Positions 1 through 6,149 of a DNA stretch of 19,936 bases are shown one piece after another. Source of the stretch: Limivivens sp034101475. Lineage in GTDB: Bacteria > Bacillota > Clostridia > Lachnospirales > Lachnospiraceae. A program made the translations under genes and the position numbers. The notes under the pieces are model-generated. The model was given only the letters and a program-made list of their open reading frames with translations, did no database searches and was not told where the DNA came from. The number at the start of each line of letters is the position of its first letter. Within the stretch, counting starts at the first letter, position 1. Where the stretch lies: assembly GCA_034101475.1 (NCBI GenBank), contig JAXEJQ010000114.1, forward strand, positions 1-19,936, written 5' to 3'.

Positions 1-1293
1 GATGGAAAAGGCCTGAATATCTGGGATGTTTTCTGCAGAGACGGCGGACATGTTTACGAAAATCATACGGGAGATATTGCCTGTGACCAGTATCATCGTT
101 ACGCGGAGGATGTGGCCCTGATGAAGGAAATGGGGCTGCAGGCATACCGTTTCTCCGTAAGCTGGGCCAGAATTCTTCCGGAGGGAACCGGAAAAATCAA
201 TCCCAGGGGGCTGGAATATTACGACAGACTGATTGATACGCTGCTGGAAAAAGGGATCCGGCCTTATCTTACCCTGTATCACTGGGATCTGCCCTATGAG
301 CTTCACAAAAGGGGCGGCTGGATGAATCCGGATTCACCGGAATGGTTTTATGAATACGCGAAAGTGATTGCGGAGCATTTTTCAGACCGTGTAACAGACT
401 TTTTCACTTTAAATGAGCCGCAGTGTACAGTCGGTCTGGGATACCAGACGGGCGAGCATGCGCCGGGGCTGAAGGTGGGCCCTACCGACTATTTCCACAT
501 CTGGCATCATGTGCTGAAGGCCCATGGACGGGCGGTGGAGGCTCTGCGGGAGTTTTCCGTGCAGGATGTCCGGATCGGACTGGCGCCCTGTGGTGCTCTG
601 TATATGCCGGCTGCCAATACAGCGGAGGATATTGAAGCAGCCAGAAGGGCAACCTTCCGTCCGGCAGGTCCCACCATCGGAGACTGCAGCTGGGATGTGG
701 CTCTGTGCTGTGATCCGGTATTTCTGGGACATTATCCGGAAGACATTCTGCAGCGCTTCGGACAGTTTTTCCCGAAGGTGACGGAAAAGGATCTGGCGCT
801 GATTTCCCAGCCTCTGGATTTTTATGGGCAGAATATCTACAATGCGGTCACTGTAAAAGCGGATGAGAACGGAGATCCTGTTCGGGTGAAGCGTTATGAC
901 GGTTTCCCGCATACCTCCATGACCTGGCCGGTGACACCGGAGTGTCTGTACTGGGGACCGAAGTTTCTGTATGAACGGTATCAGAAACCTTTCTACGTGA
1001 CAGAAAACGGAATGGCTGCTCATGACTGGATTGCTCTGGACGGCAAAGTGCATGACAGCAGCCGGATTGATTTCCTGCATCGTTATCTGCGGGAACTGAA
1101 GCGTGCGGCAGAGGACGGCGTGGATGTGCAGGGGTATTTCGCCTGGTCTGTTCTGGACAATTTTGAGTGGGCATACGGATATTCAGAGCGTTTCGGAATG
1201 ATATATGTGGACTATGCGACTCAGAAGAGGATCATGAAAGACTCCGCTTATTTCTACCGGGATGTCATCGCATCCAACGGAGAGAATCTGTAA
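1..1293 (+). CDS. GH1 beta-glucosidase, 5'-truncated by window edge
   Basis: Glycoside hydrolase family 1 enzyme that hydrolyses beta-glucosides in the cytoplasm. The frame is open from base 1, and about 20 N-terminal residues are missing compared with the usual ~450-residue family length; 430 codons are visible. The acid/base glutamate lies in LNEP (codon 415-417) and the nucleophile in VTENG (codon 1003-1005). The late segment DNFEWAYGYSERFG matches non-phosphorylated beta-glucosidases, where the E-W pair contacts the sugar. The S/K/Y phosphate-binding pattern of 6-phospho-beta-glucosidases is not seen, so the substrate is probably a free beta-glucoside or beta-galactoside. There is no signal peptide in the visible part. 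The gene ends before a hairpin at 1351-1387. Family assignment is very sure; the exact substrate is not. Confidence 0.95.
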   Translation, partial: DGKGLNIWDVFCRDGGHVYENHTGDIACDQYHRYAEDVALMKEMGLQAYRFSVSWARILPEGTGKINPRGLEYYDRLIDTLLEKGIRPYLTLYHWDLPYELHKRGGWMNPDSPEWFYEYAKVIAEHFSDRVTDFFTLNEPQCTVGLGYQTGEHAPGLKVGPTDYFHIWHHVLKAHGRAVEALREFSVQDVRIGLAPCGALYMPAANTAEDIEAARRATFRPAGPTIGDCSWDVALCCDPVFLGHYPEDILQRFGQFFPKVTEKDLALISQPLDFYGQNIYNAVTVKADENGDPVRVKRYDGFPHTSMTWPVTPECLYWGPKFLYERYQKPFYVTENGMAAHDWIALDGKVHDSSRIDFLHRYLRELKRAAEDGVDVQGYFAWSVLDNFEWAYGYSERFGMIYVDYATQKRIMKDSAYFYRDVIASNGENL

Positions 1294-1348
1294 AAAATCA
1301 AGCTTCCGGTTTCAAACGGTAAGCAGCAGATAATGATTTCGGAAAATG

Positions 1349-1405
1349 GCAGAGGTGCGCGTCATAGAAGACATGGCGCGCACCTCTCTGCAAATATATT
1401 TTAGA
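1349..1405 (+). terminator. hairpin terminator after the GH1 gene
   Basis: An 11-bp perfect stem (AGAGGTGCGCG at 1351-1361, CGCGCACCTCT at 1377-1387) with a 15-base loop lies 57 bases after the GH1 stop. Flanking GC/TGC bases extend it past a small bulge. The following tract is only moderately T-rich (ATATATTTT). It is probably an intrinsic terminator, possibly acting in both directions. Confidence 0.6.
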
Positions 1406-1422
1406 TGATCGGGTCTATCTGC

Positions 1423-1459
1423 AAAAAAAAACGGAGGATTCACAGCAGCAATCCTCCGG
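1423..1459 (-). terminator. intrinsic terminator of the tRNA-Gly gene
   Basis: On the minus strand the stem CGGAGGATT / AATCCTCCG (9 bp perfect, 1451-1459 with 1432-1440) encloses a 9-base loop. It is followed directly by nine T residues (rc of 1423-1431). This is a textbook rho-independent terminator, 13 bases beyond the tRNA 3' end. Confidence 0.88.
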
Positions 1460-1471
1460 ACAAATAAAAAA

Positions 1472-1544
1472 AGCGCGAGACGGGACTCGAACCCGCGGCC
1501 TCGACCTTGGCAAGGTCGCGCTCCACCAACTGAGCCACTCGCGC
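1472..1544 (-). tRNA. tRNA-Gly (anticodon GCC)
   Basis: On the minus strand the sequence folds into a full cloverleaf. The acceptor stem GCGCGAG pairs perfectly with CTCGCGC, the anticodon stem is CGACC/GGTCG with loop TTGCCAA giving anticodon GCC, and the T arm carries GGTTCGAACCC. The discriminator base is T, as usual for bacterial tRNA-Gly. CCA is not encoded, because the next bases are TTT. It reads GGC (and GGT) glycine codons. It has its own promoter and terminator and appears to be a stand-alone unit between two plus-strand genes. Confidence 0.97.
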
Positions 1545-1575
1545 ATTTTGTATCCGCATCTGCGGTACGTTTAGT

Positions 1576-1604
1576 ATAATACCAGAGAAAAATGGATTTG
1601 TCAA
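1576..1604 (-). promoter_or_regulatory. sigma-A promoter of tRNA-Gly
   Basis: On the minus strand a perfect -35 box TTGACA (rc of 1599-1604) is separated by exactly 17 bases from TATTAT (rc of 1576-1581). A TGG immediately before it makes an extended -10. The -10 sits about 31 bases upstream of the mature tRNA 5' end. This is a very strong housekeeping-type promoter, as expected for a tRNA gene. Confidence 0.9.
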
Positions 1605-1734
1605 CAGGAAAATTAAAATTATTTCTTCTCGCTTTACAAAAGATTTACAGGAAGATGATGATAGAAAAAGAAACAGGGGATAAAATAGAAGCATAGATGG
1701 GCTGTGAATGCCGGAAATGCAGGAGGAATCATTA

Positions 1735-2391
1735 TTGGATTATCAGGAAATCAAAAGAAATGCGGAAGTTCTTGCTTATTTACAGAAAGGGAATCAGAAT
1801 CTGGGGATACTGGGATATACAGATCACTCGGCGGCTCACTGTGCAATGGTGGCAGAGCGGGCTGCTTATGTTTTGAGAAAGCTTGATTATACAGAGCATG
1901 CGGTTGAACTGGCAAAAACTGCAGGCTTTCTGCATGATATCGGAAATGTGATCAACCGATCACGGCATGCGGAATACGGGGCACTGCTGGCGAATGAAAT
2001 TCTGAAAAAAACAGATATGCCACTGGAAGACCGGGTTACGGTGGTTTCGGCCATCGGAAACCACGATGAATCTACCGGGGGAGCCGTGGATGCGGTTTCA
2101 GCGGCTCTGATTATTGCGGATAAGACTGATGTGCGGAGAAACCGCGTTCGCAATAAAGAGATGGCGGCTTTTGATATTCATGACCGGGTCAACTATGCGG
2201 TAACCGGGGCAAAGCTGAAGGTGAGTAAAGAAAAAGAAACCATTACACTGAATCTGCAGATTGATGAAACGATTTGTACCATGTACGAATATTTCGAAAT
2301 CTTTCTTGGCAGGATGATGATGTGCAGAGGTGCGGCAGAAATCCTGGGAGCTCGCTTCAAACTGACGGCAAACGGAAGTAAAGTGCTGTAG
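1735..2391 (+). CDS. HD-domain metal-dependent phosphohydrolase
   Basis: HD superfamily protein of 218 residues from the chosen start, cytosolic. From this start, His31 and His35 come first, then the HD doublet at 67-68 (FLHDIGN), NHD at about 109-111 and ADKTD at about 128-132, giving the full set of metal-binding positions. The substrate cannot be read from the sequence; relatives act on nucleotides or cyclic nucleotides. Start choice: AGGAGG at 1721-1726 lies 8 bases before a TTG at 1735, which gives an N-terminus beginning (M)DYQEIKRN. An ATG at 1708 is in frame but has no ribosome binding site and would place AGGAGG inside the gene. No clear promoter was found between the tRNA promoter and this gene, although a weak TAAAAT lies at 1681-1686. 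Confidence 0.85.
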   Translation: MDYQEIKRNAEVLAYLQKGNQNLGILGYTDHSAAHCAMVAERAAYVLRKLDYTEHAVELAKTAGFLHDIGNVINRSRHAEYGALLANEILKKTDMPLEDRVTVVSAIGNHDESTGGAVDAVSAALIIADKTDVRRNRVRNKEMAAFDIHDRVNYAVTGAKLKVSKEKETITLNLQIDETICTMYEYFEIFLGRMMMCRGAAEILGARFKLTANGSKVL

Positions 2392-2492
2392 GCGGCAGCA
2401 GCTCCGCCTTTGACGTATGTGGAGATCTGCACGTATTAATAGGAAGATCCGGGATTCCTGCCCGGTCAGATGAGAGGAATGCTGTATCAGTT

Positions 2493-2529
2493 GGGCTTAT
2501 CAGGTGCGATACCTGGCAAGCCCGTTTTT
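2493..2529 (+). terminator. intrinsic terminator after the HD-domain gene
   Basis: A two-part stem, GGGCTT (2493-2498) with AAGCCC (2518-2523) and inside it CAGGT (2501-2505) with ACCTG (2511-2515), encloses the loop GCGAT. It is followed by GTTTTTG. It lies about 100 bases after the HD-domain gene stop. Confidence 0.72.
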
Positions 2530-2557
2530 GATGATAAAGGAAATTACAGTTTTCCGG

Positions 2558-2586
2558 TTTCCGCATTCCCCCAACTGTGGTATAAT
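2558..2586 (+). promoter_or_regulatory. extended -10 promoter for the radical SAM operon
   Basis: A perfect TATAAT at 2581-2586 is preceded by TGG, giving an extended -10 motif. The -35 position at 17-base spacing reads TTTCCG, which is weak; extended -10 promoters often tolerate this. Transcription would start near 2593, producing a leader of almost 200 bases before the ATG at 2790. Confidence 0.65.
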
Positions 2587-2596
2587 GTCCGCGTAG

Positions 2597-2765
2597 GCCA
2601 TGAGCCATGCGCTCTCCGACAGAGCCGGAGGGTCTGCTTGCAGACGCACCCGGCGTCGTCGGAGAGCATAGGGCGAAGCCCGCGAACGAGGGAGCCGAAG
2701 GCGCCCGAGTGGGGCATGGCGAAGGAAGAGAAGAGCGCCAAAAAACTTATTTCGTGCATGGCGAA
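2597..2765 (+). repeat. palindromic repeat-like element in the radical SAM leader
   Basis: Nested complementary segments form a three-tier hairpin: CTCTCCGAC (2612-2620) with GTCGGAGAG (2658-2666), GCCGG (2624-2628) with CCGGC (2650-2654), and GTCTGC (2632-2637) with GCAGAC (2640-2645) around a TT loop. A GGGC-GAA-GCCC hairpin (2671-2681) and a GCC-GAA-GGC hairpin (2694-2702) follow. GCCATG occurs twice at the left edge (2597, 2604) and its complement CATGGC twice at the right (2715, 2757). GCATGGCGAA is directly repeated at 2714 and 2756. The element resembles a dispersed MITE/REP-type repeat or a structured leader RNA; which of these cannot be decided from one copy. Confidence 0.6.
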
Positions 2766-2789
2766 AGCGCAAGTGAAGAGGATCTGTTC

Positions 2790-4580
2790 ATGAAAATTTT
2801 ACTGATTGCCATCAATGCAAAATATATTCATTCCAATCTGGCCGTTTACGGCCTGAAGGCCTATGTGGACGCCGGAAACCATGGATGCGGCCTGCAGGCC
2901 TGTGCGGACACCGGAAGCCCCACAGATGGCCTGCAGGCCTGTACAGGTGGCTCCGACGCGGATATTTCTGCTGCGCAGGTTGAAATTGCGGAATATACCA
3001 TTAATCATCTGCGGGAGACTATTCTTGCGGATCTGTATCGAAAAAAACCGGACATCGCGGCTTTTTCCTGCTATCTCTGGAATATCGAATATGTCCGGGC
3101 GCTGATTCCGGAGCTGAAGCAGGTGCTGCCAGAGGTGCGGATATGGGTCGGAGGCCCGGAGGTTTCCTATGATTCCGGACTTTTTCTGCAGGAGTTTCCC
3201 CAGGTGGAGCTGGTTATGAACGGCGAAGGAGAAGAGACCTTTCGGGAGCTGGTTTTGGGGGCAGATCCGGCCGGGACGGCGGGGATCACCTGGCGTGATA
3301 AACGGGGCAGGATCTGTGTCAATCCGTCCAGACCGCTTCTGTCCATGGATGAGCTGCCCTTTATGTATCAGGATTTAACGGCTTTTCAGAACCGGATTAT
3401 TTATTATGAAAGCAGCAGAGGCTGTCCTTTTTCCTGCAGTTACTGCATGTCTTCCATCGATAAGCGGGTGCGCTTTCGGAGTGTCTCCCTGGTGAAGGAG
3501 GAGCTGCAGTTTTTCCTGGATCATGGAGTTCCCCAGGTGAAATTTGTGGATCGGACCTTTAACTGCAGGCATTCCCATGCCATGGAAATCTGGCGTTATA
3601 TCAAAGAACATGATAATGGAATTACAAACTTTCATTTTGAAATCTCAGCGGACCTGCTGAATGAGGAGGAGCTGGCGCTTCTGAACAGCTTCCGTCCGGG
3701 ATTGGCTCAGCTGGAAATCGGCGTACAGTCCACGAACCCCAGAACGCTGGAAGCAATTTCCAGAAATGCGGATTTTTCAAAAATCGTTCGGGCGGTGTGC
3801 AGGGTGCAGCAGGGGCAAAATATTCATCAGCATCTGGATCTGATTGCGGGACTTCCCTACGAGGATCTGGAAAGCTTCCGGCGTTCCTTTAACGATGTGT
3901 ATGCGCTGAAGCCCCAGCAGCTTCAGCTGGGATTCCTGAAAGTACTGAAAGGCTCCGGAATGCATGAGAAAGCGGAAGAATTCGGAATTGTGTATCGGGC
4001 GCGGGCGCCTTATGAGGTACTGAAATCCGGCTGGATTTCCTATGAGGACCTGCTGAAACTGAAGTCTGTGGAAGAGATGGTGGAAGTATACTATAACAGC
4101 AGCCAGTTTGCCCATACCATGGAATATCTGGAGCCACTGTTTCCGGATGCTTTTTCCATGTATGAAAGCCTGGCGGCATTTTATGAAGAGAAGGGCTATA
4201 CCGGGCAGAGCCATTCCCGGATGGGCCGTCTGAACATTCTCCGGGAATTTGCTCTGGAAGTGCCGGGATGCAGCCGGGCAGTCTGTGAAGACTGTCTCCT
4301 CTATGACCTGTATCTGCGGGAGAACAGCAAAAGCCGTCCGGAATGGGCCGGAAGCCCCTGCAAGGAGAAAGATGCGGTTTATGCCTTCTATCAGAAGGAG
4401 GCCAGAGAACACCGTTACCTGAAGTATGAGGAACCTTATCAGGCAAGACAGCTGATGCACATGACACATCTGGAAATTTTCAGTGATGGTGCCTGGGTGC
4501 TGTTTGATTACCGCAGACGAAATCCGCTGAACGGGGATGCGGCTGTCTGCCGGGTTTCCTGCCCGGACCCTGAGGGCTGA
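2790..4580 (+). CDS. B12-binding domain radical SAM protein (DUF4080 type)
   Basis: A 596-residue cytosolic protein with an N-terminal cobalamin-binding-like Rossmann domain (about 1-165, starting MKILLIAINAKYIHSN). A radical SAM core follows (about 200-400), with the [4Fe-4S] motif CxxxCxxC at Cys212, Cys216 and Cys219. The DUF4080-like C-terminal region runs from about 400 to 590. The family probably performs SAM-radical methylation or a related reaction; the substrate is unknown. Start: the ATG at 2790 follows GAAGAGGAT at good distance and gives the family's typical N-terminus, so an in-frame ATG at 2607 is not used. Residues 21-59 contain three 13-residue units beginning GLKAY, GLQAC and GLQAC. 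These look like an in-frame tandem expansion between the first helix and the second strand. The nth gene follows 19 bases later. Confidence 0.9.
   Translation: MKILLIAINAKYIHSNLAVYGLKAYVDAGNHGCGLQACADTGSPTDGLQACTGGSDADISAAQVEIAEYTINHLRETILADLYRKKPDIAAFSCYLWNIEYVRALIPELKQVLPEVRIWVGGPEVSYDSGLFLQEFPQVELVMNGEGEETFRELVLGADPAGTAGITWRDKRGRICVNPSRPLLSMDELPFMYQDLTAFQNRIIYYESSRGCPFSCSYCMSSIDKRVRFRSVSLVKEELQFFLDHGVPQVKFVDRTFNCRHSHAMEIWRYIKEHDNGITNFHFEISADLLNEEELALLNSFRPGLAQLEIGVQSTNPRTLEAISRNADFSKIVRAVCRVQQGQNIHQHLDLIAGLPYEDLESFRRSFNDVYALKPQQLQLGFLKVLKGSGMHEKAEEFGIVYRARAPYEVLKSGWISYEDLLKLKSVEEMVEVYYNSSQFAHTMEYLEPLFPDAFSMYESLAAFYEEKGYTGQSHSRMGRLNILREFALEVPGCSRAVCEDCLLYDLYLRENSKSRPEWAGSPCKEKDAVYAFYQKEAREHRYLKYEEPYQARQLMHMTHLEIFSDGAWVLFDYRRRNPLNGDAAVCRVSCPDPEG
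2850..2966 (+). repeat. in-frame triplicated 39-base unit
   Basis: Three 39-base units start at 2850, 2889 and 2928. Units 2 and 3 begin with the perfect 12-base palindrome GGCCTGCAGGCC followed by TGT. Unit 1 has the near-copy GGCCTGAAGGCC. Units 1 and 2 also share a (T)GTGCGGACACCGGAA-like segment. They encode 13-residue repeats in the N-terminal domain of the radical SAM protein. Confidence 0.75.
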
Positions 4581-4599
4581 CAGAGAATACGGAGGAATT

Positions 4600-5244
4600 A
4601 TGACCAAGCGAACAAAGGCGATTCTGGATCTTCTGGATGAAGCTTATACGAGAGAATACAAATGTTATCTGAACTATGAAACACCCTGGCAGCTTCTGAT
4701 TGCCACCATGCTGAGCGCCCAGTGCACGGATGCCAGAGTGAATCTGGTGACGGCAGATCTGTTCCGAAAATATGATACGGTGGAGAAATTCGCAAATGCA
4801 GATTTGAAGGAACTGGAGCAGGATATTCATTCCACGGGATTTTATCACAACAAGGCGAAAAATATCATTGCCTGCTGTCAGGCCCTTCTGGAGCGGCACG
4901 GAGGTGAAGTTCCGGAATCCCTGGAGGAGCTCACTGCGCTGGCGGGAGTGGGCAGAAAAACAGCAAATGTGATCCGGGGCAATATTTTCAATCAGCCCAG
5001 TGTAGTGGTGGATACTCATGTGAAGCGCATTTCGAAAAAGCTGGGGCTTGCCAGAGAGGATGATCCGGAAAAGGTGGAGTACGAGCTGATGAAGGTTCTG
5101 CCGAAGGATCACTGGATTTTGTATAATATCCAGATCATTACCTTCGGACGGCAGATCTGCTTTGCAAGAAGTCCGAAATGTGAAGAATGCTTTCTGACTG
5201 AGTACTGCCTGGAATATAAAGAAAAATATAAAGAAAAAAGGTAA
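4600..5244 (+). CDS. nth: endonuclease III
   Basis: Base-excision repair DNA glycosylase/AP lyase acting on oxidised pyrimidines, 214 residues, as in the family. The helix-hairpin-helix segment LAGVGRKTANV places the catalytic Lys at 120, and VDTHV places the Asp at 138, the same numbers as in the E. coli enzyme. The C-terminal [4Fe-4S] cluster motif C-x6-C-x2-C-x5-C is complete (ICFARSPKCEECFLTEYC). The ATG at 4600 has GGAGGA just upstream; an upstream in-frame ATG at 4537 lies inside the radical SAM gene and lacks a site. It sits 19 bases after the radical SAM gene and 56 before the exonuclease gene, and is probably co-transcribed with both. Confidence 0.97.
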   Translation: MTKRTKAILDLLDEAYTREYKCYLNYETPWQLLIATMLSAQCTDARVNLVTADLFRKYDTVEKFANADLKELEQDIHSTGFYHNKAKNIIACCQALLERHGGEVPESLEELTALAGVGRKTANVIRGNIFNQPSVVVDTHVKRISKKLGLAREDDPEKVEYELMKVLPKDHWILYNIQIITFGRQICFARSPKCEECFLTEYCLEYKEKYKEKR

Positions 5245-5300
5245 CTGGCTCTGAACGGTTACAAAAAAGAAAAGAAGCGAAAGAAAGCGGAGAACAAGCA

Positions 5301-6014
5301 ATGAAAACAGCTTATATTGCCGTGGATCTGGAGACCACAGGACTGGATCCGAAGGAAGATCAGATTCTGGAAATCGGCGCAGTCCGGATGGAGAACGGCC
5401 GGGCCACGGAAATCTATGAAGTCTTTGTAAACAGCGGTGTCCCGATTCCGGAAAAAATTCAGGCCCTTACGGGGATTACGCCGGAGATGGCAGCTTCCGG
5501 GCTTCCGGTCAGGGAAGCCATGGAGGGCTTTCTGGAATTTTGCGGGGACTGGGATATTCTGGGCCATAACATTCTGTTCGATTACAGCTTTTTGAAATGC
5601 AGTGCCTGCCGGTTGGGAAAGGAGTTTGAAAAGAGCGGAATCGATACCCTGAGAATTGCGCGGAAGTTCATGCCGGATCTGCCAAGCCGGAGGCTGGATG
5701 CCTTATGCGCGTATTTTTCCATTGCGCAGGAGAAAAAGCACAGGGCCAGCTATGACGCCATAGCAGCAGCCAGGCTGTACCAGGAACTGGGACGGCGCTA
5801 TGAGGAGCTGGAACCGGAGGCGTTTCTGTCCCGACCGTTGATTTACAAAGTAAAAAAAGAGGCTCCAATCACAATTTCACAAAAACTTTACTTGCTAGAT
5901 CTGGCAAAATATCATAGAATAGACTTGGATGTTTCTGTGGACTCCCTGACGAAAAGTCAGGCATCAAAGATGATTGACAGAATCATTCTGAATTATGGCC
6001 GAATAAAGAGGTGA
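5301..6014 (+). CDS. DnaQ-like 3'-5' exonuclease (DEDDh)
   Basis: A 237-residue exonuclease of the DNA polymerase III epsilon/RNase T fold. Exo I is DLETTG (Asp9, Glu11), Exo II is GHNILFDYSFL (Asp94), and Exo III is HRASYD (His147, Asp152). All four metal ligands and the general base His are present, so it should be active on DNA or RNA 3' ends. Residues ~185-237 form an extra C-terminal tail (SQKLYLLDLAKYHRIDLDV onward) that is not part of the nuclease fold. It follows nth and precedes a tiny membrane-peptide gene, so a repair-associated or processing role is plausible. It is not itself shown to be the replicative proofreading subunit. CGGAG lies at a normal distance before the ATG. Confidence 0.92.
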   Translation: MKTAYIAVDLETTGLDPKEDQILEIGAVRMENGRATEIYEVFVNSGVPIPEKIQALTGITPEMAASGLPVREAMEGFLEFCGDWDILGHNILFDYSFLKCSACRLGKEFEKSGIDTLRIARKFMPDLPSRRLDALCAYFSIAQEKKHRASYDAIAAARLYQELGRRYEELEPEAFLSRPLIYKVKKEAPITISQKLYLLDLAKYHRIDLDVSVDSLTKSQASKMIDRIILNYGRIKR

Positions 6015-6021
6015 AGGATTG

Positions 6022-6129
6022 ATGATGAATTTCAATAACAATAAAACAAAGCGGATTATTGCAGGGGTGATCTGTGGCCTTCTGGTAATTGCGATGATTG
6101 TTCCCATGATCATTGGTTATCTGATTTAG
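6022..6129 (+). CDS. 35-residue single-pass membrane peptide, Prli42/DUF4044-like
   Basis: A tiny ORF lies 7 bases after the exonuclease stop. It starts with two consecutive ATG codons (6022 and 6025) behind AGAGGTGAAGGA, a good ribosome binding site. The product has a short basic/Asn-rich N-terminus (NNNKTKR) and one hydrophobic helix to the end (IIAGVICGLLVIAMIVPMII). Size and layout resemble small Firmicutes membrane peptides such as Prli42 (stressosome anchor) or DUF4044 proteins, but no diagnostic residue can be claimed. Its spacing and position in the operon argue that it is a real gene. Confidence 0.65.
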   Translation: MMNFNNNKTKRIIAGVICGLLVIAMIVPMIIGYLI

Positions 6130-6149
6130 TGCATAGAAGGAGTATGAAT

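Larger units (their letters stand above)
2392..2789 (+). other. 398-base intergenic region: terminator, promoter and folded leader
   Basis: No convincing gene lies here. In order it holds an unremarkable stretch, a hairpin with a T-run (2493-2529), an extended -10 promoter (2581-2586) and a GC-rich, strongly self-complementary element (2597-2765) that would form the leader of the radical SAM transcript. By chance, or through the repeat, the frame of the radical SAM gene stays open upstream to an ATG at 2607. That ATG lacks a ribosome binding site. Confidence 0.7.

Noticed and set aside
1..1293. Call as 6-phospho-beta-glucosidase
   Set aside because: The NFEWAYGYSERFG segment matches the non-phosphorylated branch; phosphate-binding Ser/Lys/Tyr residues are not evident.
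2607..2789. 61-codon N-terminal extension of the radical SAM protein from an ATG at 2607
   Set aside because: There is no ribosome binding site at 2607, the extension is repeat-derived low-complexity sequence, and the ATG at 2790 has a site and the family N-terminus.
4537..4599. Upstream ATG start for nth
   Set aside because: It lies inside the radical SAM coding region without a ribosome binding site; the ATG at 4600 follows GGAGGA and reproduces E. coli residue numbering of Lys120/Asp138.
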